A DNA stretch of 64,000 nucleotides from Faunimonas pinastri (GTDB lineage Bacteria; Pseudomonadota; Alphaproteobacteria; Rhizobiales; Afifellaceae): positions 248,001 through 312,000 of the forward strand of contig NZ_FOFG01000002.1 of NCBI RefSeq assembly GCF_900110915.1. The letters run 5' to 3'. Shown here in pieces: positions 29,482-39,798 of the stretch (position 1 is its first letter; each line of letters opens with the position of its first letter). The notes under the pieces were generated by a model. The model worked only from the letters and a program-made list of their open reading frames with translations, was not told the origin of the DNA and searched no databases. A program made the translations under genes and the position numbers.

Positions 29482-31536
29482 ATGGACCGCCCCGACGATC
29501 TCTTTGCTCCTCCGGGTGCTTCACCGAGCGCCGCGACGGCGGCGTCGTCTGCCGCCGAAAAGCCCTCTCGCGCCTCCCGCGGCAAGGCGGCTCCGATGGA
29601 GATGGCGCAGACCTACACGGCAGCCGACATCGAGGTGCTGGAAGGGCTGGAGCCCGTGCGCCGCCGCCCCGGCATGTATATCGGCGGCACCGACGACAAG
29701 GCGCTGCACCACCTCTTCGCCGAGGTGATCGACAATTCCATGGACGAGGCCGTAGCCGGCCACGCTTCGTGGATCGAGGTCGAGCTGGACGCCGACGGCT
29801 GTCTCAGCGTCACCGACAACGGCCGCGGCATTCCGATCGACCCGCATCCGAAGTTCAAGGACAAGTCGGCGCTCGAGGTCATCATGACGACGCTGCATGC
29901 CGGCGGCAAGTTCGACTCCAAGGTCTACGAGACATCCGGCGGCCTGCATGGCGTCGGCATCTCGGTCGTCAACGCGCTGTCCGACATGCTGGAAGTCGAG
30001 GTGGCGCGGGACCGCAAGGTGTATCGCCAGAGTTTTTCCAAGGGCCGCGCCCTCGGGCCGATCGAGCATGTCGGCGATACGCAGAACCGGCGCGGCACGC
30101 GCGTGCGCTTTCACCCCGACCCGGAGATCTTCGGAGCGAGCCTGCGCTTCGAGCCGGACCGGCTGTTCCGCATGGCGCGCTCCAAGGCCTATCTCTTCGG
30201 CGGAGTCGAAATCCGCTGGTCCTGCGCGGAGAGCCTGATCCCGGAAAAGTCGGAGACGCCGACCAAGGCGGTCTTCCACTTCCCCGGCGGCCTGAAGGAC
30301 TATCTCGCCGTCTCGCTCACCGGCGAGAACCTCGTGGGCAGCGAACTCTTCGCCGGCAAGACCGACCGGCAGGGCGGCCACGGCTCGGTCGAATGGGCGG
30401 TCGCGTGGTTCGCGGGCGAAGGCTTCGTACAGTCCTACTGCAACACGGTGCCGACGCCGGAAGGCGGCACGCACGAAGCGGGTTTGCGCGGCGTGCTGCT
30501 GCGCGGTCTCAAGAGCTATGGCGAGCTCGTCAACAACAAGCGCGCCGCGATCATCACCGCCGACGATATCATGACGTCCTGCGCGGCCATGCTCTCCGTC
30601 TTCATCCGCGAGCCGGAGTTTGTCGGCCAGACCAAGGACCGTCTGGCATCTGCGGAAGCGACGCGCATCGTCAATTCCGCGCTGCAGGATTCCTTCGACC
30701 ACTGGCTCGCCGCCTCCCCCAACCAGGCGTCCGAACTGCTGGAATGGGTGGCCGACCGCGCCGACGAGCGGCTTCGCCGCCGCAAGGAAAAGGAAGTCTT
30801 CCGCAAGACGCCGACCCGCAAGCTGCGCCTGCCCGGCAAGCTTGCGGATTGCAGCACCAATGCGCGCGAGGACACGGAGCTTTTCATCGTCGAGGGCGAT
30901 TCGGCCGGCGGCTCCGCCAAGCAGGCCCGCGACCGGCGCACCCAGGCCGTGCTGCCGCTGCGGGGCAAGATCCTGAACGTCGCCAATGCCGGCGCGGAGA
31001 AGCTCGCGGCGAACCAGCAGATCTCCGATCTCGTGCAGGCGCTCGGCGCCGGCACCGGCTCGCGCTACCGCGAAGACGATCTCCGCTACGGCAAGATCGT
31101 CATCATGACGGACGCCGACGTGGACGGCGCCCACATTGCGTCGCTGCTGATCACCTTCTTCTATCGCGAGATGCCGGAGCTGATCCGCCACGGCCACCTC
31201 TACCTCGCCGTGCCGCCCCTCTTCCGCATCACGCAGGGACCGAAGATCCTTTATGCCCGCAACGACGCCCACCGCGACCAGTTGCTGGCGACGGAGTTCG
31301 ACGGGCGCGGCAAGGTCGAGATCAGCCGCTTCAAGGGGCTGGGCGAGATGCCGATGCAGCAGCTCAAGGACACGACGATGGACCCGAAGAAGCGGACGCT
31401 CCTGAAGGTCGACATCGTGGACGACGAGATCGCGCTGACCAAGGACACGGTAAAGCGCCTGATGGGCAACAAGCCCGAAGACCGCTTCGCCTTCATCCAG
31501 GAGCGCGCGGAATTCGCGCACGACCTGGATATCTGA
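29482..31536 (+). CDS. parE: DNA topoisomerase IV subunit B
   Basis: 684-aa ATPase subunit of topoisomerase IV, which decatenates daughter chromosomes with ParC. GHKL ATP site: AEVIDNSMDEAVAGHASWIEV, VTDNGRGIPIDPHPK and GGLHGVGISVVNALS. The TOPRIM domain has EGDSAGGSAKQARDRRTQAVLPLRGKILNV and IMTDADVDGAHIASLL. It ends FAHDLDI. Start ATG 29482 (MDRPDDLFAPP) follows GGGAAA; the long open frame upstream belongs to antisense noise. The promoter carries a LexA-type box. Confidence 0.97.
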   Translation: MDRPDDLFAPPGASPSAATAASSAAEKPSRASRGKAAPMEMAQTYTAADIEVLEGLEPVRRRPGMYIGGTDDKALHHLFAEVIDNSMDEAVAGHASWIEVELDADGCLSVTDNGRGIPIDPHPKFKDKSALEVIMTTLHAGGKFDSKVYETSGGLHGVGISVVNALSDMLEVEVARDRKVYRQSFSKGRALGPIEHVGDTQNRRGTRVRFHPDPEIFGASLRFEPDRLFRMARSKAYLFGGVEIRWSCAESLIPEKSETPTKAVFHFPGGLKDYLAVSLTGENLVGSELFAGKTDRQGGHGSVEWAVAWFAGEGFVQSYCNTVPTPEGGTHEAGLRGVLLRGLKSYGELVNNKRAAIITADDIMTSCAAMLSVFIREPEFVGQTKDRLASAEATRIVNSALQDSFDHWLAASPNQASELLEWVADRADERLRRRKEKEVFRKTPTRKLRLPGKLADCSTNAREDTELFIVEGDSAGGSAKQARDRRTQAVLPLRGKILNVANAGAEKLAANQQISDLVQALGAGTGSRYREDDLRYGKIVIMTDADVDGAHIASLLITFFYREMPELIRHGHLYLAVPPLFRITQGPKILYARNDAHRDQLLATEFDGRGKVEISRFKGLGEMPMQQLKDTTMDPKKRTLLKVDIVDDEIALTKDTVKRLMGNKPEDRFAFIQERAEFAHDLDI

Positions 31537-31557
31537 CCGGCGCGCGTTCAGCGCCGC

Positions 31558-31971
31558 TCAGCGGTTGAGCTGCATCGTGTAGCTCGGATCGTCCAGGGTT
31601 CGGAAGCCGAAGCGCTCGTAGAGGCCGTGGGCGTCTCGGGTCGCCAGCGTCCAGGAAGGCACGTCGCGCAGCTTCGGGTGATCCAGCGCGCAGGCGACAA
31701 GCCCGGCCGCAACGCCGCCCCCTCTCGCCGTTTCCGCCACATAGACGTCGGACAGGCGGGCGGAACGGGAATAATCCGTCATGACGCGGGCGAAGCCGAC
31801 GAGCCGATCGCCAACGAAGGCGCCGATCACCACCGAATGTTCAGCCGCGCGGCGAAAGCGTTCCCAGTCGAGGTCTTTCGCCCAATAACTCCCGGCGATC
31901 CATGTCCACGCCTGCCGGAGGTCATCCTCCGAAAGCGCATCCGAGAAATGCAGTCGCTGCTCCATCGCCAT
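31558..31971 (-). CDS. GNAT family N-acetyltransferase
   Basis: 137-aa acetyltransferase: VVIGAFVGDRLVGFARVMTDYSRSARLSDVYVAETARGGGVAAGLVACAL contains the beta4/motif A acetyl-CoA loop (variant RGGGVA), and LYERFGFRTLDDPSYTMQL is the C-terminal motif B. The substrate is unknown. Start ATG 31971 follows AGGAGG closely; ATG 31965 is equally possible. Convergent with parE (21-bp gap). Confidence 0.85.
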   Translation of the reverse strand: MAMEQRLHFSDALSEDDLRQAWTWIAGSYWAKDLDWERFRRAAEHSVVIGAFVGDRLVGFARVMTDYSRSARLSDVYVAETARGGGVAAGLVACALDHPKLRDVPSWTLATRDAHGLYERFGFRTLDDPSYTMQLNR

Positions 31972-32278
31972 CCGCCCTCCTGAACAGAACTCGCCATAGC
32001 AGACGAACGAGGGATGCGCATGGCATCGATCCGCCGCCGCCGCTGCGATCCTGCCCCAGGGACAGCCTTCCCGGCAGCAGCTTCGGGCCGCGCTCTTGCG
32101 CTTCACACCGGTTTGGGGCATGTTGCTGACAGGGTCTGTGGCGCATTAGCCATTTGACGGTCGAGAATCTGCTTCCGGCCGGCTTTTCCTTGACAGGAAC
32201 AGCTTCGATCCTATTTTGCAGCCGTATTCCGGACCTGTCTGACGATCCTGGCTTGCCGCGTCGGACCCGAACATTCTG
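31972..32278. other. intergenic region with rhlE promoter
   Basis: 307 bp between the divergent GNAT and helicase genes. It holds the helicase promoter at 32190-32217; otherwise I see nothing. Confidence 0.5.
32190..32217 (+). promoter_or_regulatory. sigma-70-type promoter of the RhlE-like helicase gene
   Basis: Consensus TTGACA (32190-32195), 16-nt spacer, TATTTT (32212-32217). This leaves a leader of about 55 nt to the ATG at 32279, which has no clear Shine-Dalgarno. Confidence 0.6.
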
Positions 32279-33946
32279 ATGAGCTTCGATACACTCGGAT
32301 TAAGCGACAAGGTTGTAGAGGCCGTAAAAGCGGTCGGCTACACCACCCCCACCCCGATCCAGGAACAGGCGATCCCGCATGTCCTGGAGCGCCGCGACGT
32401 TCTCGGAATCGCCCAGACGGGCACCGGGAAGACGGCCTCCTTCACACTGCCCATGCTGACGATCCTGGAGCAGGGTCGCGCCAGGGCACGCATGCCTCGC
32501 ACCCTGATCCTGGAGCCGACGCGCGAGCTCGCGGCCCAGGTCCAGGAGAACTTCGATCGCTACGGCGTCAACCACAAGCTGACGGTTGCCCTGCTGATCG
32601 GTGGCGTCTCCTTCGACGAGCAGGACAAGAAGATCACGCGCGGCGCCGATGTGCTGATCGCGACGCCCGGCCGTCTGCTCGACCATGTCGAACGCGGCAG
32701 GCTGTTGCTGACCGGCGTGGAACTGCTCGTGATCGATGAAGCCGACCGCATGCTCGACATGGGATTCATCCCGGACATCGAGCGCATCGCCAAGCTCATC
32801 CCGTTCACGCGCCAGACGCTGTTCTTCTCCGCGACCATGCCGCCGGAGATCAGCAAGCTCGCGGACAAGTTCCTGCAGAACCCGGTCCGGGTGGAGACGG
32901 CGCGCGCCTCCTCCACCGCCGAGACCGTGACGCAGAAGTTCGTTCCCGCCGGTTCCAAGCCGCACGAGAAGCGCGAGGTCCTCCGTGGCCTGCTGCGCGA
33001 GGCGGAGAACCTCAAGAACGCGATCATCTTCTGCAATCGCAAGCGCGATGTCGCGACCCTGTTCCGCTCGCTGGAAAAGCACGGCTTCTCCGTCGGCGCG
33101 TTGCACGGCGACATGGACCAGCATTCGCGCCTGAAGATGCTGGAAGGCTTCCGCGACAACCAGATCACGCTTCTCGTCGCCAGCGACGTGGCGGCGCGCG
33201 GTCTGGATATCCCGGATGTCAGCCACGTCTTCAACTTCGACGTGCCGATCCATTCGGAAGACTACGTGCATCGTATCGGCCGCACGGGTCGCGCCGGCCG
33301 TTCCGGCGAGGCCTACACGCTGGTCACCAAGCCGGAAACGAAATACGCCAAGGCGATCGAGAGCCTGATCGGCAAGTCCATCGAGTGGACCGCTCCCATC
33401 GAAAGCGTTGCCGAAACCGGCAACGACGAGGACGAGCGTCCAGCCAAGCGTGGCCGTCGCGGCAAGTCGGCTGAGACCGGCGAAGCCCGTGAGCCTCGGG
33501 AAGCCCGTGAGCCGCGCGAAACCCGTGAGCCGCGCGAGGGTCGCACCGGCCGTGAAAGCCGGAGACGCGGAGGCGCCAAGCCGGAGGCTGTGGCCGAAGT
33601 GGAAGCCGTTGCGGCGTCCGAGCCTGCCGAGACCGTCGAGGAACGTCCCGCCCGCTCCCGCAGCGAGCGCCCGGAACGGGAACGCTCAGAGCGGCCCGAG
33701 CGTCAGGGCGCCGAACGCAACCGTCCGGAACGGGAGCGGTCGGAGCGTGAGCGTCCCGAAAGGGAGCGTCGCGATCGAAACGAACGGTCTGGCCGTTCGG
33801 CTCGTCGCAGCGACGATTTCCTGGAGCCGGCGGAGGACTTCTCCACGCCCTTCGGCTCCAGCGAGTACGTGCCCGCCTTCCTGCTTCGGCCCGTTCGGAT
33901 GCCGAAGCCGATTGCGGCGGAGGAAGAGGCGGCCGAGGAGATCTGA
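32279..33946 (+). CDS. rhlE: DEAD-box RNA helicase, RhlE type
   Basis: 555-aa ATP-dependent RNA helicase. Core motifs: Q motif TPTPIQEQAI, I AQTGTGKT, Ia PTRELA, Ib TPGR, II VIDEADRMLDMGF, III SAT, V DVAARGLDIPDVSHVFNFDVP, VI HRIGRTGRAGR. Residues about 380-530 form a charged, low-complexity tail of Arg/Glu/Pro repeats (EPREAREPRETREPRE, then SERPERERSERPER), likely RNA-binding and disordered. Such helicases aid ribosome assembly and the degradosome. Strong promoter and strong terminator frame it as a single-gene unit. Confidence 0.93.
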   Translation: MSFDTLGLSDKVVEAVKAVGYTTPTPIQEQAIPHVLERRDVLGIAQTGTGKTASFTLPMLTILEQGRARARMPRTLILEPTRELAAQVQENFDRYGVNHKLTVALLIGGVSFDEQDKKITRGADVLIATPGRLLDHVERGRLLLTGVELLVIDEADRMLDMGFIPDIERIAKLIPFTRQTLFFSATMPPEISKLADKFLQNPVRVETARASSTAETVTQKFVPAGSKPHEKREVLRGLLREAENLKNAIIFCNRKRDVATLFRSLEKHGFSVGALHGDMDQHSRLKMLEGFRDNQITLLVASDVAARGLDIPDVSHVFNFDVPIHSEDYVHRIGRTGRAGRSGEAYTLVTKPETKYAKAIESLIGKSIEWTAPIESVAETGNDEDERPAKRGRRGKSAETGEAREPREAREPRETREPREGRTGRESRRRGGAKPEAVAEVEAVAASEPAETVEERPARSRSERPERERSERPERQGAERNRPERERSERERPERERRDRNERSGRSARRSDDFLEPAEDFSTPFGSSEYVPAFLLRPVRMPKPIAAEEEAAEEI

Positions 33947-33969
33947 GCCTCCCCGGTTCCTGCTGAATC

Positions 33970-34003
33970 AAAAAGGCCGCGCCCCTGAGGGCGCGGCCTT
34001 TTT
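33970..34003. terminator. bidirectional terminator between rhlE and sufA
   Basis: Stem AAAAAGGCCGCGCCC / GGGCGCGGCCTTTTT with loop CTGA. A- and T-runs on both sides let it serve both convergent units. Confidence 0.92.
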
Positions 34004-34059
34004 CGTTTCAAGTCAGTCAGCGAACCAAAAGGCGCGGCGTGCCGCACCCGATCCAGGCC

Positions 34060-34440
34060 TCAGGCGCGGATCGCTTCCAGCATCTTGGGATCGGCAGCTT
34101 TCAATTCCACGGACTCGCCGCAGCCACAGGCCGAGGTCTCGTTGGGATTGCGGAAGACGAAACCCGTGCGGAGCTTGGTCTGCTCGAAATCCATCTCGGT
34201 GCCGAGCAGGAACAGCGTCGCCGAGGGATCGACGAACACCTTGCCGCCCTCGAACTCGATCGCGTCGTCACCGGGCTTTGCCTCGGCCGCGAGATCGATG
34301 GTGTATTCCATGCCGGCGCAGCCGCCCTTGCGGATACCGAGCCGGAGCCCCTGGGCCCCGTCACTGGACTCGACGATCTCGCGGACCCGCTCGGCCGCGG
34401 CTTCGGTGACGGTCAGGATCTGAAACTTGCGAAGTGCCAT
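34060..34440 (-). CDS. sufA: SUF-associated A-type Fe-S carrier SufA
   Basis: 126-aa A-type scaffold/carrier. The cysteines lie in IRKGGCAGMEY (about residue 41) and SACGCGES near the C-terminus. It is the last gene of the suf operon, 45 nt after sufT. Distinct from the ErpA at 5747, which ends at CGCGTSFSI. Confidence 0.93.
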   Translation of the reverse strand: MALRKFQILTVTEAAAERVREIVESSDGAQGLRLGIRKGGCAGMEYTIDLAAEAKPGDDAIEFEGGKVFVDPSATLFLLGTEMDFEQTKLRTGFVFRNPNETSACGCGESVELKAADPKMLEAIRA

Positions 34441-34485
34441 GGCATGATTCCCTGGCCCGAAGGCCTCAACTGAATGTCGCCGGCG

Positions 34486-34884
34486 TTACCACCAGCCGAG
34501 CGCGACCTTGGCTTCCTCGGACATGCGCTCCGGCGACCACGGCGGATCGAAGACGAGGTTTGCCTTGACGGCGGAAACGCCGGCTACGCCACCCACGGCG
34601 TCTTCCACCCATTGCGGCATCTCGCCGGCGACCGGGCAACCCGGCGCGGTTAGCGTCATGTCCACGGTGACGGAACGGCTGTCGTCGATATCGACCTTGT
34701 AGATCAGCCCGAGTTCATAGATGTCGGCCGGGATTTCCGGGTCGTAGACGCTCTTCAGCGCCGAAACGATATCGCCCGAAAGCCGCTCCAGCTCGTCGGC
34801 CGGGATCGTGGAAGCCTCGATGGAAGGCACGTTCGGTGCCTCGCCAGCGGTCTCTTCCTCGGTGTTTGCAGCGTTCTCGCTCAT
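34486..34884 (-). CDS. sufT: SUF system assembly protein SufT (MIP18/DUF59 family)
   Basis: 132-aa protein. After a Glu/Ala-rich 30-residue tail comes the MIP18 domain: DIVSALKSVYDPEIPADIYELGLIYKVDI...VDMTLTAPGCPVAGEMPQWVEDAV, with the DPEI and APGCP signatures. SufT helps Fe-S maturation in SUF-dependent bacteria. It lies 15 nt downstream of sufS. Confidence 0.92.
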   Translation of the reverse strand: MSENAANTEEETAGEAPNVPSIEASTIPADELERLSGDIVSALKSVYDPEIPADIYELGLIYKVDIDDSRSVTVDMTLTAPGCPVAGEMPQWVEDAVGGVAGVSAVKANLVFDPPWSPERMSEEAKVALGWW

Positions 34885-34899
34885 CGAAATCCTATTGCC

Positions 34900-36135
34900 T
34901 CAGGCAAAGAAAGAATGGGCCTTCTGGAGGGCGTTCGCAAGAGCGTCCACCTCGGCCATGGTGTTGTAGAGGCCGAACGAGGCACGGCAGGTGGAGGTCA
35001 CGCCGTAATGCGCGAGCAGCGGCTGCGCGCAATGAGTCCCGGCACGAACGGCCACGCCTTCCCGGTCGATGATGGTGGAAACGTCATGCGCATGCGCTCC
35101 CTCCATCTCGAAGGTGACGATGGCGCCCTTCTTCTCGGCATGGCCGAGAATGCGGATCGAGTTGATCGCGGAAAGGCGTTCATGGGCATAGCGGGCAAGC
35201 TCGCCCTCATGGGCGGCAATGGCCTCGCGGCCAAGCCCTTTCATGTAGCGGAGCGCCGCGGCCAGGCCGATCGCCTGCACGATCGGCGGGGTGCCGGCCT
35301 CGAAGCGCGCGGGAGGCGCTTCGTATGTGATCTCGTCCATCGTGACGGTGCGGATCATCTCGCCGCCGCCGAGGAAGGGCGGCATGCGCTCCAGAAGCTC
35401 GCGCTTCGCCCAGAGCACGCCGATGCCGGTGGGACCGTAGGTCTTGTGCCCGGTGAAGACGTAGAAGTCGCAGCCGAGTTCCTGCACGTCCACCGGCAGG
35501 TGAACCGCGGACTGGCTGCCGTCGACCAGCACCGGAATGCCGCGCTCGTGCGCGATGCGACATATGTCGCGGATCGGCACGATGGTGCCGGTCACGTTCG
35601 ACATATGCGTGATCGCGACGATCTTCGTGCGCTCCGTCAGCGCGGCCTTGAAGGCCTCGATGTCGAGCGACCCGTCCTCCAGGATCGGCACCCATTTCAG
35701 CACCGCGCCCCGGCGTTCCCGGTGGAAGTGCCACGGCACGATATTGGCGTGATGCTCCAGGATGGAGATGACGATCTCGTCGCCTTCCCCGATCACCAGT
35801 CCGCCGAAGGACTGCGCGACCAGGTTGATCGCCTCGGTGGAAGACTTGGTGAAGACGATCTCATCGCCGGACGGCGCGTTCAGGAAGGAACGGACTGCCT
35901 CGCGTGCATCCTCGTAGGCGTCCGTCGCGGCATTGGAGAGGTAATGCAGGCCGCGATGGACGTTGGAATAGGTCTCGGTATAGGCGCGCTGGATGGCGTC
36001 CAGAACGGCCCGGGGCTTCTGGGCGGAAGCGCCGTTGTCCAGATAGACAAGCGGCTTGCCGTAAACCTGCAGGGAAAGCGCGGGAAAGTCTTCCCGCACC
36101 TTCTCCACGTCATAGCCCGAGCCGTTGCCCGCCAT
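34900..36135 (-). CDS. sufS: cysteine desulfurase SufS
   Basis: 411-aa PLP enzyme, group II, that delivers sulfur for the SUF machinery. The PLP lysine lies in VFTGHKTYGPTGIGVLW, and the catalytic cysteine in VAVRAGTHCAQPLLAHYG. The DGSQSAVHLPVDV motif binds PLP. Start ATG 36135 shares one base with the sufD TGA (TGATG); the 23-codon upstream frame is discarded. No SufE or SufU gene is adjacent, though group II enzymes normally use such a partner. Confidence 0.95.
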   Translation of the reverse strand: MAGNGSGYDVEKVREDFPALSLQVYGKPLVYLDNGASAQKPRAVLDAIQRAYTETYSNVHRGLHYLSNAATDAYEDAREAVRSFLNAPSGDEIVFTKSSTEAINLVAQSFGGLVIGEGDEIVISILEHHANIVPWHFHRERRGAVLKWVPILEDGSLDIEAFKAALTERTKIVAITHMSNVTGTIVPIRDICRIAHERGIPVLVDGSQSAVHLPVDVQELGCDFYVFTGHKTYGPTGIGVLWAKRELLERMPPFLGGGEMIRTVTMDEITYEAPPARFEAGTPPIVQAIGLAAALRYMKGLGREAIAAHEGELARYAHERLSAINSIRILGHAEKKGAIVTFEMEGAHAHDVSTIIDREGVAVRAGTHCAQPLLAHYGVTSTCRASFGLYNTMAEVDALANALQKAHSFFA

Positions 36136-37469
36136 CACGTGGCCTCGCCCACCGTGACGGACGCGGGCGCACCCAGCGCGCGGCGGATGCGCTCGTCCAG
36201 GCACTCGGCCACCGCCTCATCACCGATCTCGGCGACGACCTCGGAAAGAAACGCCTGGATCAGCAGGCGCTCGGCCTCGCGCTTGTCCAGCCCACGCGAG
36301 CGCAGGAAGAACAGCATCTCTTCGTCAATCTGCCCGCAGGTCGCGCCGTGGCCGCAGACCACGTCGTCGGCGAAGATCTCCAGCTCCGGCTTGTTGGCGA
36401 ACTCCGCCTCCTCCGACAGGAGAAGCGCGCGGCTCATCATCTTGCCGTCGGTCTTCTGGGCGTGCTTGCGCACGATGATCTTGCCCTGGAAGACGCCATG
36501 CGCCTCGCCGTCGATGGCGGAGTTGAACTGCTCGCGGCTGGCGCAGTTCGGCACCGCGTGATCGACGACCAGCGTGTTGTCGATCAGCTGCTTGCCCTTG
36601 GCGACCGTCGCCCCGCGCAGCGATGCGGAAGAGCCTTCCGCATCGAAGGAAAGCCTCACCTCGTTGCGGGAAACCAGCGAGCCGGACGCGAGCGTGAACG
36701 GGTCGAAGGTGACGTCGTCGGCCAGGCGCGGCACGAGAAGGTTCAGGTGGATGGCGCAATCGCCCTCCTCCTGCGCGACGATCCAGCGGACCACGGCCTG
36801 AGCCTCGACCTGCACTTCGCTGACCACGTTGGTGTGGTAGGCGACCCCGTCGGGGCCGGAGAAGGTCTGCAGGATCGTGACTTCGGCGCCTTTGCCGACC
36901 ATCACCTGGTGGCGCATGGTCTGCAGACCCGGTTCGCTGCCGGCAAAGACGGACACGATCTCGAGCGGACGCGCGACCTTGGCGTCCTCCCGGATGCGAA
37001 GCGCCGCGCCGTCCCGCACGAACGCGCCGTTCAGCGCGAGGATCGGGCTTTCGGACGCGTCGAGTTGCGAGCGGCTGAGGAAGGAGCCGCCATCGGCCAG
37101 GAAACGATTGAGCGAGACGAATTCCACGTCGCCTTCGATCCCCTTGGTGTCGGAGAGAGAGGGCACGAAGAAGCCGTTGACGAAGACGATGCGCGCGGGC
37201 GCGAGCGGCGCGAAGACGTCGGCGCGCGCCAGGGCGTCCCGCGAGGCGTCGAACGCGGCCGGCTGGGCCGGAGCGGGCACGTCGCGGACCAGCGCGCGAA
37301 GATCGGTGTATTTCCAATCTTCCACGCGGCGATGCGGCAGGCCCTTCTCGAGAAAGGCATCGAAGGCGGCGTTGCGGATCTCGGCGGCGGCATCGTCGCT
37401 GGCGAGCGCCGCGAAGTGGTTCGCGAGCGCCTCCTCCGCCTTTGTGCGGATGCGAGTGGCTTCGGCCAT
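36135..37469 (-). CDS. sufD: Fe-S assembly scaffold protein SufD
   Basis: 444-aa beta-helix protein of the SufBCD scaffold. N-terminal KGLPHRRVEDWKYTDLRALV and the C-terminal DVVCGHGATCGQIDEEMLFFLRSRGLDKREAERLLIQAFLSEV (SufB/D signature) are clear. It lies 2 nt after sufC and overlaps sufS by 1 nt. Confidence 0.95.
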   Translation of the reverse strand: MAEATRIRTKAEEALANHFAALASDDAAAEIRNAAFDAFLEKGLPHRRVEDWKYTDLRALVRDVPAPAQPAAFDASRDALARADVFAPLAPARIVFVNGFFVPSLSDTKGIEGDVEFVSLNRFLADGGSFLSRSQLDASESPILALNGAFVRDGAALRIREDAKVARPLEIVSVFAGSEPGLQTMRHQVMVGKGAEVTILQTFSGPDGVAYHTNVVSEVQVEAQAVVRWIVAQEEGDCAIHLNLLVPRLADDVTFDPFTLASGSLVSRNEVRLSFDAEGSSASLRGATVAKGKQLIDNTLVVDHAVPNCASREQFNSAIDGEAHGVFQGKIIVRKHAQKTDGKMMSRALLLSEEAEFANKPELEIFADDVVCGHGATCGQIDEEMLFFLRSRGLDKREAERLLIQAFLSEVVAEIGDEAVAECLDERIRRALGAPASVTVGEAT

Positions 37470-37471
37470 GA

Positions 37472-38224
37472 TCAGGCGGCCTCCTCGCTGACGTAGTCGG
37501 CGTAGCCCTTGGCTTCCAGCTCCAGTGCCAGCTCCTTGCCGCCGGTGCGCACGATGCGGCCCTTGGACATGACATGCACCACGTCCGGCACGATGTGGTC
37601 GAGCAGGCGCTGATAGTGGGTGATGACGAGGAACGACCGCTCGGGCGAACGCAGCGCGTTCACGCCTTCAGAGACGATGCGGAGAGCGTCGATGTCGAGA
37701 CCGGAATCGGTTTCGTCCAGCACGCAGAGGCTCGGCGTCAGCAGCGCCATCTGCAGGATTTCCATGCGCTTCTTCTCACCGCCGGAGAAACCGACATTGA
37801 GCGGACGCTTCAGCATATCTTGAGACACCTTAAGCGTCTGTGCGGCTTCCTTCACGCGGCGCATGAAGTCCGGCGTGGTCAGTTCCGGCTCGCCGCGCGC
37901 CTTGCGCTGCGCGTTCATGGCGGTCTTCAGGAAGTTCATGGTCCCCACCCCGGGGATCTCGATCGGATACTGGAAGGCCAGGAACACGCCGGCGGCGGCG
38001 CGCGCATCCGGCTCCATTTCCAGGAGGTTCTCGCCGTTGAAGAGGATCTCGCCCTCGGTGATCTCGTAGTCCGACTTGCCGGCGAGGATATAGGAGAGCG
38101 TCGACTTGCCGGAACCGTTCGGCCCCATGATGGCGTGGACCTCGCCGTCCCGGATGGTCAGGTCGATGCCGCGGAGGATCTTCTGTCCCTCGACCTCGGC
38201 ATGCAGGTTCTTGATCTCGAGCAT
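37472..38224 (-). CDS. sufC: Fe-S assembly ATPase SufC
   Basis: 250-aa ABC-type ATPase driving SufBCD. Walker [18 protein letters not shown], signature [14 protein letters not shown], Walker [17 protein letters not shown] (Glu-Thr-Asp variant typical of SufC) and switch [11 protein letters not shown]. It lies 38 nt after sufB and 2 nt before sufD. Confidence 0.97.
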   Translation of the reverse strand: MLEIKNLHAEVEGQKILRGIDLTIRDGEVHAIMGPNGSGKSTLSYILAGKSDYEITEGEILFNGENLLEMEPDARAAAGVFLAFQYPIEIPGVGTMNFLKTAMNAQRKARGEPELTTPDFMRRVKEAAQTLKVSQDMLKRPLNVGFSGGEKKRMEILQMALLTPSLCVLDETDSGLDIDALRIVSEGVNALRSPERSFLVITHYQRLLDHIVPDVVHVMSKGRIVRTGGKELALELEAKGYADYVSEEAA

Positions 38225-38262
38225 GATTCTTTTCTCTGTCGTGTGGGTCGGACGGCGGGCGA

Positions 38263-39783
38263 TCAGCCCACGCTGCCCTCAAGGCTGATGCCGATCAGAC
38301 GCTGCGTCTCGGCCATGAATTCCATCGGGAGCTTCTGCAGCACGTCGCGGACAAAGCCGTTGACGATGAGGGCCACCGCCTCTTCCTGGCTCATGCCGCG
38401 CTGCAGGCAGTAGAACATCTGGTCGTCGGAGATCTTCGAGGTCGTCGCCTCGTGCTCGAAGACGGCGGACGCGTTCTTGCTCTCGATATAGGGGATCGTG
38501 TGGGCGCCGCACTGATCGCCGATCAGCAGAGAGTCGCACTGGGTGAAGTTGCGCGCGCCGCTCGCCCGGCGATTGGCCGAGACCAGGCCGCGATAGGTGT
38601 TGTCGGACCGCCCAGCAGCGATGCCCTTGGAGATGATGCGGCTCGACGTGTTCTTGCCGAGGTGGATCATCTTGGTGCCGGAATCGACCTGCTGGCGGCC
38701 GTTGGAGATGGCGATGGAGTAGAACTCGCCCTGGCTGTTGTCCCCGCGCAGGATGCAGGACGGGTACTTCCAGGTGATCGCGGAGCCGGTTTCCACCTGC
38801 GTCCACGAAATCTTGGAGTTGCGGCCACGGCAATCGCCACGCTTGGTGACGAAGTTGTAGACGCCGCCCTTGCCCTCGGGATCGCCCGGATACCAGTTCT
38901 GGACGGTGGAGTACTTGATCTCCGCATCGTCCAGCGCGACCAGCTCGACGACCGCCGCATGCAGCTGGTTCTCGTCGCGCATCGGCGCGGTGCAGCCTTC
39001 GAGATAGCTCACGTAGGAGCCCTCGTCGGCGATCACCAGCGTGCGTTCGAACTGGCCCGTGTTCCGCTCGTTGATGCGGAAATAGGTGGACAGCTCCATC
39101 GGGCAGCGAACGCCCTTGGGGATGTAGACGAAGGAACCGTCGGAGAAGACCGCGGAATTCAGCGTCGCGAAATAGTTGTCGCTCGCCGGAACGACGGTGC
39201 CGAGATACTTGCGGACGAGATCCGGGTACTCGCGGATCGCCTCGGAGATCGGCATGAAAATCACGCCGGCCTTCGCGAGTTCCTTCTTGAAGGTCGTGAC
39301 CACGGAAACCGAATCGAAGACGGCATCGACGGCCACGCGGCCGGACGCATATTCGCCACCCGGGGCCTCTTCCAGCACGTCGCCGCCATCGGGCTTGCGA
39401 ATGCCGGCCAGGATCTCCTGCTCCTTGAGCGGAATGCCGAGCTTGGCGTAGGTCTTCAGGATCTCCGGATCGATTTCGTCAAGGCTCGTCGCCGTCGCGC
39501 GCAGCTTGGGCGCCGCGTAATAATGCAGATCCTGATAGTCGATCTTGGGATAGTCGACGCGCGCCCAGGTCGGCTCTTCCATGGTCAGCCAGCGGCGGAA
39601 GGCGGCAAGGCGCCATTCCAGCATCCAATCCGGCTCGCCCTTCTTGGCGGAGATCAGGCGAACGATGTCCTCGTTCAGGCCCTTCGGCGCCAGATCGGAC
39701 TCCACGTCCGTGATGAAGCCGTACTTGTACTTGTCCACGTCGAGCAGCTTGACCTGCTCGATTGTCTCCTGAACCGCGGGCAT
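38263..39783 (-). CDS. sufB: Fe-S assembly scaffold protein SufB
   Basis: 506-aa scaffold subunit. Family segments include [19 protein letters not shown], the [25 protein letters not shown] region, [45 protein letters not shown], and the C-terminal SRGMSQEEA-type stretch ([17 protein letters not shown]). It starts 15 nt after the first desulfurase gene. Confidence 0.97.
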   Translation of the reverse strand: MPAVQETIEQVKLLDVDKYKYGFITDVESDLAPKGLNEDIVRLISAKKGEPDWMLEWRLAAFRRWLTMEEPTWARVDYPKIDYQDLHYYAAPKLRATATSLDEIDPEILKTYAKLGIPLKEQEILAGIRKPDGGDVLEEAPGGEYASGRVAVDAVFDSVSVVTTFKKELAKAGVIFMPISEAIREYPDLVRKYLGTVVPASDNYFATLNSAVFSDGSFVYIPKGVRCPMELSTYFRINERNTGQFERTLVIADEGSYVSYLEGCTAPMRDENQLHAAVVELVALDDAEIKYSTVQNWYPGDPEGKGGVYNFVTKRGDCRGRNSKISWTQVETGSAITWKYPSCILRGDNSQGEFYSIAISNGRQQVDSGTKMIHLGKNTSSRIISKGIAAGRSDNTYRGLVSANRRASGARNFTQCDSLLIGDQCGAHTIPYIESKNASAVFEHEATTSKISDDQMFYCLQRGMSQEEAVALIVNGFVRDVLQKLPMEFMAETQRLIGISLEGSVG

Positions 39784-39798
39784 GAACGTCTCCTACTC